Source: Tetracentron sinense (lineage: Eukaryota; Streptophyta; Magnoliopsida; Trochodendrales; Trochodendraceae). Taken from it: a stretch of DNA of 64,000 nt. The stretch is from assembly GCA_015143295.1 (NCBI GenBank), contig CM026570.1, positions 3,930,047-3,994,046 of the forward strand, given 5' to 3'. The position numbers and the translations under genes were made by a program. Shown piece after piece: positions 57,801 to 64,000 of the stretch (positions within the stretch are counted from its first letter, which is position 1; each line of letters starts with the position of its first letter). The notes beneath the pieces are model-generated. The model did no database searches. It saw only the letters and a list, made by a program, of their open reading frames with translations, and was not told where the DNA came from.

Positions 57801-58650
57801 GTTCTTCTTAGGAACAGCTACTACATTGGCTATCCACTCCGGATATTGGACTTCACGAATGAACCCGTGCCGAATTAACTTGTCGATTTCTTCATTGACG
57901 GCCTCATGGTACGCCGGAGCGAGTCTACGAGGTTTCTGTTTAACTGGATTGACCACGGGATCCACGTTGAGATGGTGACAGATGATCTCAGGACGGATAC
58001 CCGTCATGTCTTCATGTGACCAAGCGAAAACGTCGAGATTCTTCCTCAGAAAATTTACCAATTCCCGCTCTTCATCTGCAGTCAGACAAGTCCCGATCTG
58101 TAGCATTCTCGGCTCGTTCTCCGTCCCGAGGTTGACAAGCTTCGTGGGTTCAACAGAATGGTTTACCAGCGATTCACCCGCGCTCTCCTCTTCCACGGAT
58201 CCGACCTGTAATTGCTATTTGAGCGGGTTGGGAGAGGTATAATCACACTTCTGCGATGCCAGTTGGTCTCCTCTTATTTCACGCGGTCCATCCGGTGTGG
58301 GGAATTTCAATACCTGGTAATAAGAAGACGGAACAGCTCTCATTTCGTGAGTCCACCATCGCCCCAGGATAGCATTGTATGGGGACGGCGCATCGATAAT
58401 GGAGAATCGGGTGGACAAGGTGATAGGTCCAGCTCTGACCGGTAAGACGACTTCGCCCAGGGGTTGCATCGAGCTTCCTTCGAATCCTATCAAGGGGGTC
58501 TGTGCGGGTACAAGAACCGCTGGATCCAACTCCATCTTCGTGAAAGCATGGAGGTACAGGATATTCTGCTCCACTCCCAGGGTCTACTGAGCACTCGTCT
58601 GATGTCGAAATCGCCAATTCTCATGGACAGGACAAGAGCATCGTAGTGAG
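54848..58650 (-). pseudogene. Pol polyprotein of the Tat element (protease, RT, RNase H x2, integrase), broken
   Basis: Protease (58650-58215) has its active-site segment DPGS in a different frame from both flanks, so frameshifts lie near 58600 and 58575; DTG is usual. An in-frame TAG is at 58215-58217. RT (58196-57420) keeps FMDGYSGYNQI, MPFGLKNAGATYQ and the catalytic YIDD (57477-57488). A frameshift near 57410 separates it from the RT end (KCTFGVASGKFLGY). From 57280 an 810-codon frame carries an RNase H (residues 60-200), a second RNase H with D242, E280, D304 and D354, and integrase with zinc residues H461, H468, C499, C502 and DDE at D531, D591, E627 (35 residues between the last two). 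There is no chromodomain. The product acts in cDNA synthesis and integration in intact elements; this copy is dead as a single polyprotein. Confidence 0.85.
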
Positions 58651-58686
58651 GTCTGACTACAGTTGCCATGTCTTGGTCAGTGAACA

Positions 58687-59806
58687 TTAGGCCTGCTCGA
58701 CTTCCTTCGTCGTCGACCGCACTTGGTAAACTTCTGCCACGTGCGATAACTTCCTTGCTTTCGCTCGATACTGCTGCTCAACGTCGACTTCCGGTGCTCG
58801 AGCGCGATGGATGACGTTTATGACTCCTTTCGGAGCTTCTCCACCTCGGTTCATTTGACCAGATGGCTCTCCCTCGTGAGACCGAGTGGATGGCTCCGTT
58901 ATATGCCCCTCTTTTCTTCCAGAATCCACGTATTCTCCCAGATAGCCCTCACGGACTAATCTTTCCAAGTATTCTCTCAGGATGCGACAACGATTTGTGA
59001 GATGCCCATGGCACTTGTGGTATTGACAATATTCGTGTGCCCTGGGTCCCGTAGTGACATCACGAACGGTCCGTGCTGGCCATTCGAAATATGGTTCGTC
59101 TTCCATCGTCTTCATGATCGTCGCCGGGCTTGCTGTGAAGTTAACTTGACCACCACGAGACGCAAAAGGACGTCTTTCTGTTGCTCGATTTTCCCTCTCC
59201 TTGTAATGCCCGGATTCCTCCCGTCCTCGATAGGCACGGTCGTCCCCTCCGCCGGAGATTGGACCGTAGATCCGTTCTCCTTGACGAGTCTGCATCTTGG
59301 CGGATTCCCAGCGAGAGTCGATTCGATCCTCCCTTGTCGTTCAACGTACACAACTTTTCCTTGTCGTATGCGTCTGCGTGGTTCCTCGTCACTGGAAGAT
59401 GATTCATACTTCGATCTTCTTCCCTCTCTTTGAGGAGGGTCTGCTTCCCCATTCCACAGCGTCTACCCTCGTGCTCTAGCCTCGTTGTTGCCGCAATATC
59501 TTCCTCCATCCTTCCGTACTTAGAGGCACGGACTATCAGCTCGTCCATCTTGATCGGACAGTCAAGGGCAAGAGACTCGTAGAGTTTGGAACTCTTGGGT
59601 ATGGCGTTCTTGAAGCCGCTATGCAAGTGCAGTCCTCAATCTTGTCGATATTAGAGACTTCATCGGTAAACCGTTGAATAAAATCTCTAAGAGACTCCGC
59701 CGACTTCATTCTCATGGCGAAGAGGGAATCTGCACCAGCTTTCTTTTTCTTGTTGATGATGTACTGGTCAATAAAATGACGAAAAATCACCCGGAGCCAA
59801 GCAACT
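58687..59806 (-). pseudogene. Gag of the Tat element, truncated and frameshifted
   Basis: Homology starts near 59806 (LAPGD, FRHFIDQYI) and continues AESLRDFIQRFTDEVSNID, the retrotransposon gag pattern. The frame changes near 59790, 59630 and 59340. The C-terminal part (59295-58687) has a Cys/His segment, CQYHKCHGHLTNRC, resembling the zinc-binding motif of Tat gags, and ends at a TAA at 58687-58689; protease follows in another frame. The N-terminal half is missing because of the junction with the extensin-like gene. Gag would form the virus-like particle in an intact element. Confidence 0.75.
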
Positions 59807-59814
59807 AAACGGTG

Positions 59815-60249
59815 AAGGCAAAATATGAGATCGCCTGCACAATGTGCTCCTCCTGCGAGAACCCATGCCATCCGGTCCCGTCCCCTCCACCGCCGTCTCC
59901 TCCTCCGGCAACCCCACCCCCACCACCGCCTTCGTCCGTCTCCGAGTGCCCACCACCACCGTCGCCTCCCAGTTCAGGCACGTACTACTCGCCTCCGCCT
60001 CCGCCTCCATCGCAGCCCACGTACTCGTACGGTCCGCCTCCGCCGCCGGGTGGTGCCATCGGCGGCACAGTTTATCCTCCACCAAACTACAAATATTATC
60101 CTACGCCGCCACCTCCGAACCCAATCGTGCCATACTTCCCCTTTTACTATCACACCCCTCCACCTCCCTCTTCTTTTTCTATTTCTGTTCAATTGAAGCA
60201 GTCCATTGCTTCCACGATTTCTCTCCTCCTTTTTTTCTGCTTTTTTTGA
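59815..60249 (+). pseudogene. Extensin-like proline-rich cell-wall protein, 5' truncated
   Basis: About 145 codons remain: a Cys cluster (CTMCSSCENPC), then SPPPPSPPP, CPPPPSPPSSG, YYSPPPPPPS, PPPNYKYYPTPPPP and a conserved-looking NPIVPYFPFYY block. It ends in SFSISVQLKQSIAS plus a hydrophobic tail (TISLLLFFCFF) that looks like a GPI-anchor signal. The stop is TGA at 60247-60249. There is no ATG or signal peptide upstream: the frame meets a TAA at 59806-59808, exactly where gag homology ends. Ser-Pro runs are typical of hydroxyproline-rich wall glycoproteins. The gene has lost its 5' end and promoter to the retroelement junction, so it is called a pseudogene. Confidence 0.7.
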
Positions 60250-60364
60250 AAAATAATAGTAATTCCCTTTTGAGATTTGCAGATCCATGAACTCGCAAGA
60301 GAGAGAGAGGTTTTGAGAATTCTGAATTTTCGGAAATGCCCTTCTCGGTCGGATTTCGGCAATT

Positions 60365-60412
60365 GAAGCAGGAGGAGGAGGAAGAGGAAGAGGAAGAGGA
60401 AGAGGAGGCGGT
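60365..60412. repeat. GGAGGAAGA-type purine repeat
   Basis: A run of GAGGA and GAAGA triplets just downstream of the extensin-like stop codon. Open frames through it are low-complexity and not genes. Confidence 0.8.
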
Positions 60413-61079
60413 TTTCATTCAAGAAATTAAGCAGGAACGAAGACTGAAGTAACTTTTCTTTTCTTTTTTCTTTTTTGCCTTGATGTTGTAGACTGATATT
60501 TAATTTTTCTGATAATCTCTGGGTCTTTTTCTTGTTAATGTCATAAATAAAAAAAAATAGAAATTTGTGATTTTTCTTATTTACATTTTTTCCCGGCGAC
60601 GTGAAGTTATTTATTTTGCTATTTCTGGAAAGTTGTTGATTCGGGGTTGTCAGAAAAGGTTTTGGCTTGTTGGGCTGGTGGAGGGAGAGTGCAATAGGAG
60701 GAGAGTGAGGTTAGTACTCCCCTTGAAAACAGACATAAATGATGAAAGCAGATAATGGATGGGTGGTGGGCATGGAGTGGCAGTGACTGAGATGAGTGGA
60801 ATCCAGTCAAAAACAATCTGGCGATATATATATTCATTCTTATATCAGATTGTGAATGAGTATTGAGTAGTGGGTAGTAGTCTCTCTAATTTTGAGTCTC
60901 TCCTTGCCAAGTAGCCGTCGACCCCACAACTGTATTTGTGCACAACAGATTCAATGTAAAAGAAACAAGTGTTGCTAGAGTCTGGACCATGGTGGAAGTT
61001 GTCTTTCACAGTGTCGGCAACCTCAAGCAAACACATGGTTTCAAACTTCAAACAAGCGTCCTAAAATAGGTGGGTTCAA
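60413..61079. other. Intergenic sequence downstream of the extensin-like gene
   Basis: Probably contains the 3' untranslated region at its start. I see no further gene, RNA or bounded repeat. Confidence 0.5.
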
Positions 61080-61247
61080 CCCAGAGGGTGAGGGTGTAGT
61101 CCAGTGGTCACTTGGACGAACCGTAATCCCGGAGGTCTTGAGTTCGATTCCTCGCTCCTTTTACTAACAGTTGCTAAAGGTGGGGGTATTCCTTATGTAG
61201 CACGTGTGATTAGTCTCAACGGATATCCACGGTTATGAAAAAAAAAA
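61080..61247 (+). mobile_element. tRNA-derived SINE with target duplication
   Basis: Same family as 44121-44300: a box A-like GTGTAGTCCAGTGG, a box B-like GAGTTCGATTCC, the GGGGGTATTCC body and a poly-A tail. It is flanked by the perfect 12-bp repeat AGGTGGGTTCAA at 61068-61079 and 61248-61259. Confidence 0.85.
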
Positions 61248-61259
61248 GGTGGGTTCAAG

Positions 61260-62191
61260 TTCAACACTTGTACAAGGCACCATTTAGTTACTTTAGTTGA
61301 CTAGCAATTAAGCTCAATTTAGATTTGACTCAAAATATATATTCACGTTGCAAATAATATAAAAGAAGATGTGAGATGGTGGGAGATAAAAGGAGAGTCG
61401 GTCGAATTGTTTATGTATACTTAAAAGGTCAATTGAGATGTTTTAGGGCCTCATCTTTCTAATGGTCAGTGTGTGCGTTAGCACTTCATCTTTCTATTGG
61501 CCCGTTTATGCGTGGCTTGTTTGAGAGTATTGTGAGAATTTATTAATCATTAGTGTGTTCAACTATCTAATCTTTTGACTTTTAAGAAAAATATAAAAAA
61601 AAAAAATTAAGTTTGAAAATAAAATTAAGTTTGAAAATAAAAGTTATTAATCAGATTTTAAAAAGAAGGGTTTGTATTGTAACCGGACTTAAATAAAGTA
61701 AGAATTTCATGTCCTCGTGTGACAAATGAGTTAGTGAAAGTGAGTGCAGATTAGTCAAGTCGTCATGACAAATGAGTTATGAAAGTCAGAGCAGATGGGC
61801 AGCAGCCTGTAAGCCCACTACTCTATTGGCCCACTTCAAAGAAAAGTTTATAATTTTCAAAGGAGTCAAATCCTCTTCGGTGATAACCGGCAAATCCGGT
61901 TATCACCCTGGATGTCACCACTTGTCTCCTTTGACACCCTTAGGTTCACCCACCCTAAGGTTTACTCACCTATTTTTGGTTCTTTTTTAAATAGAAGTTT
62001 TTAAAAAAATTAAAAAATTATTTTTAATATTAAAAAAACTCTGTTATCATGTATAAGCGTTGGTGTAATTGCAGAAATTATTTTTTATTGTAATAAAGCA
62101 ATAGGGTGGCTGCTGTCAGTCAAAGTCAAAACTAAAAGGGCAAAGTCGGTGTCAGATATTACATGGATAGAACAGAGAGAAAAACCTCGGA
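61260..62191. other. Intergenic AT-rich sequence
   Basis: Contains a short imperfect repeat of TAAGTTTGAAAATAAAA at 61608-61640, a doublet GACAAATGAGTTA (61720, 61768) and one copy of the dispersed GACACCCTTAGGTTCACCC block near 61932. No gene. Confidence 0.5.
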
Positions 62192-62400
62192 TTGTCTCTG
62201 GCGAAGCCAGCAAGGGCTTATCTCGGAGTTCCATAGAATAGGTGACATGTGGTGATAAGTGTGTGAGAATAAAAGGGAGAGATATCATATGGGAAGAAGT
62301 CAAAAAAATGGGAGAAAATAAAATGACTTCTCCTACATTTTTGCTAGCTGTCGCATAATGTATGGAACCCGAGAAGTGTTTCTGGCGTCGCCAGAGACAA
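62192..62400. mobile_element. Complete MITE, TTGTCTCTGGCGAAGCCAG ends
   Basis: 209 bp with 19-bp inverted termini (one mismatch) that are themselves near-palindromes (CTGGCGAAGCCAG, CTGGCGTCGCCAG). It is the intact counterpart of the LTR-interrupted copy at 17548-21248. Target duplication is not certain. Confidence 0.65.
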
Positions 62401-62854
62401 GCCATGGCTAGAGAAAGGAGCGTATAGAAACGAATAGACAAAGATAGTGAATAAAGTTATGAATTTTGAAAATGGTGATGGTGAATTTCATCCGTCTTGG
62501 AATAAGAGCATTTCTCAAATCACTAAAAATTATAAACAAAAGGTTATCTGAACTTAATACTCATCAAACCAATGCTTTTTTCTCTTTTTCTTTTTTTTTC
62601 TTATTTTTCCACACAAATAATATTTCTCACTTCCTTTTTTTGTTGAATCGGTCAGATTGAAGGGAGTGTTTCAAAAAAAAAATAGATAACCTAAAATTAA
62701 ATTTCTTTTAAAAAATGACTTTTAACTACTTCGTTGAATAAAATTTGGTGAGACGGTTAGGAATGCTCCACGACAATGATGATGGTGAAATTCACTACTC
62801 TTAGAAGGCATGATCTGTTGGGAGATAAACTTCGACTATTAAAGCTGGAGATGA

Positions 62855-63042
62855 CACCCCATCTCTTGTGTGAGTGGTAGGGGTGTGGCCTTCCAAGGGC
62901 CTTTTAAGGGGAAAGTCAGGGAATCTAATCCTCCCTTGATACAAGCAGCAAGAGCTCCACTTCCCAAACTAATTGTTGACCGATTGATTCGGCTGACTCT
63001 ACTGACGTAGGTAAATGATATTGACTGCCCAAAAAAAAAACA
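62855..63042 (+). mobile_element. Possible SINE
   Basis: A box A-like TGTGTGAGTGGTAGGGG, a box B-like GGGAATCTAATCC and a poly-A run at 63031-63040. No target duplication was found. Confidence 0.4.
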
Positions 63043-63719
63043 GGTGGTGGCCCACATTAATAATCTTCATCCCTGAGATTTCAGTCACCTTCTGTTTTTT
63101 AGGTTTAATGGTTGAAACTTTAATAGATAAGATTAAGAACGTATCAACTCTATGCGATATGAGAGATTGACATAACCCGGCAACCAACCTGTTTCTGCCA
63201 TGCTCGGTGCCTTTATATATAAAGGGAAAAAGAAAGTGATTCGAGAAAAGACGATGGTGTTCATACGGTAGCTCAATTATTGGTATTGGTATCATAGGAT
63301 TCCTTCCAAACCTATCAACATGGAATTGATAAGATTATATGACCACGGGAATTTGTTTATTTTAGTTTTTAATTTAAACTGAAAATAGGAGTTACGGAAC
63401 TCTTTAGAGAGAGTCTATTTAGTGTGCGCAACTCCGCACACAAATCTTACGAGAAAATACATTCACGCCTGTTGAGGTTTGAAGAAAATATACATAGACT
63501 TTCTCAGGTTTCAGAAAATATATTAGGTATCTCTATTTTTTAAAATATTGTTACTTACACCCCTTCCATCAATTGACCGTTAGTCAACTGATAGAATGAA
63601 GATGTCATAGGTAAAATGATATGAAATATAAAAAATACTCTCTAAAATCGTCATTTTCCATTTTTTTCATATAGGAAATTGTCAATAAAAAATATATGAA
63701 ATCAAATCTTCTAGGGTGA
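63043..63719. other. Intergenic sequence
   Basis: No gene or bounded element is seen. Confidence 0.5.
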
Positions 63720-63945
63720 CTACTTGTCCTTTTTGACACCCTTTGTGGTGGCCACATGTCCTTCTTGACACCCCTTGAGGTAGCCACGTGTCCTTTTTGA
63801 CACCCCTTAAGGTGGCCACGTGTCCTTTTTGACATCCCTTGAAGTGGCCACATGTCCTTCTTGACACCCCTTGAGGTAGCCACGTGTCCTTTTTGACACC
63901 CCTTGAGGTGGTCAGGTGTCATTTTTGACACCCTTTAAATGAGGT
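63720..63945. repeat. 32-bp minisatellite with G-box cores
   Basis: Seven units at exact 32-bp spacing (GTCC at 63726, 63758, 63790, 63822, 63854, 63886; variant at 63918). The unit is GCCACGTGTCCTTTTTGACA plus CCCCTTGAGGTG, with several carrying a perfect CACGTG. The unit resembles the end of the dispersed repeat block (GACACATGGC, GTCAAAAGGG) seen in the MULE-like and Helitron-like elements. Open frames across it are artefacts of a period not divisible by three. Confidence 0.95.
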
Positions 63946-64000
63946 TAGATTCACCCATCCCTATGGTTTAGTCGCCGATCCTTGGTTTTTTTTTCTTCTA

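Larger units (their letters stand above)
50307..59806 (-). mobile_element. Truncated Tat-lineage Ty3/gypsy LTR retrotransposon
   Basis: Read on the minus strand the remaining order is gag (truncated), protease, reverse transcriptase, RNase H, a second RNase H-like domain, integrase, a repeat-rich spacer, an antisense ORF, a polypurine tract and the 3' LTR. The extra archaeal-type RNase H, the absence of a chromodomain and the antisense ORF before the 3' LTR point to the Tat clade. The 5' LTR, primer-binding site and start of gag are missing; homology ends near 59806 at the junction with an extensin-like gene. Gag-pol carries several frameshifts and one stop, so the copy is not autonomous. Confidence 0.85.

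Noticed and set aside
59825..60290. Other-frame and minus-strand ORFs over the proline-rich gene (Arg/His-rich products)
   Set aside because: CCN-rich repeats keep all frames open. Only the 59815-60249 frame gives an extensin-type SPPPP pattern with a GPI-like tail.
63605..63931. Minus-strand ORF with internal repeats
   Set aside because: Produced by the 32-bp minisatellite. No protein-like composition.

Overview
This window is nuclear DNA of a flowering plant, most likely a eudicot. The evidence is GT-AG introns, a tandem array of Bet v 1 / PR-10 genes, a Tat-type Ty3/gypsy element with an antisense spliced ORF, solo LTRs, and many tRNA-derived SINEs and MITEs. The species cannot be named from the sequence. 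Most of the window is repeat-derived, AT-rich intergenic DNA.

From about 5.8 to 50.3 kb lie eight intact PR-10 genes, called A to H here, all on the minus strand. Each has exactly two exons: 184 nt, then 296 or 299 nt, with the phase-1 intron inside codon 62 (Gly) that is typical of the family. A (5830-7069) and B (9429-10494) encode 160 residues and have long introns (757 and 583 bp) swollen by transposon insertions. C (15809-16392), D (26610-27168), E (33509-34080), F (38689-39255), G (42045-42616) and H (49717-50285) encode near-identical 159-residue proteins and have introns of 79-104 bp. D to H sit in a duplicated unit whose 5' and 3' flanks are also repeated. C shares part of those flanks. 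Different copies carry different MITE and SINE insertions, so empty and filled sites can be compared inside one window.

Between 10.5 and 26 kb, and in the gaps between units, are Helitron-like, Mutator-like, hAT-like and PIF/Harbinger-like short elements. There are two large solo LTRs, 17772-21213 (nested inside a MITE) and 22193-24244 (perfect 5-bp target duplication), and several degenerate tandem repeats.

From 50307 to about 59.8 kb is a Tat-lineage Ty3/gypsy retrotransposon on the minus strand. It has a 950-bp 3' LTR, a polypurine tract, an apparently intact three-exon antisense ORF (51809-54180, plus strand), and a gag-pol with several frameshifts and a stop. Its LTR abuts PR-10 gene H only 21 bp upstream of the ATG, in the same orientation, and so replaces that gene's own promoter. 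The other end is cut inside gag and joins, with no 5' LTR, the middle of a proline-rich, extensin-like gene (59815-60249, plus strand) that has lost its signal peptide.

The last 4 kb hold a SINE with perfect target duplications, a MITE and a 32-bp minisatellite carrying G-box motifs. I see no rRNA gene, functional tRNA gene or CRISPR array. Nothing in the window clearly amounts to an undescribed biological system. The most unusual structures are the LTR capture of PR-10 gene H and the retroelement-extensin junction.
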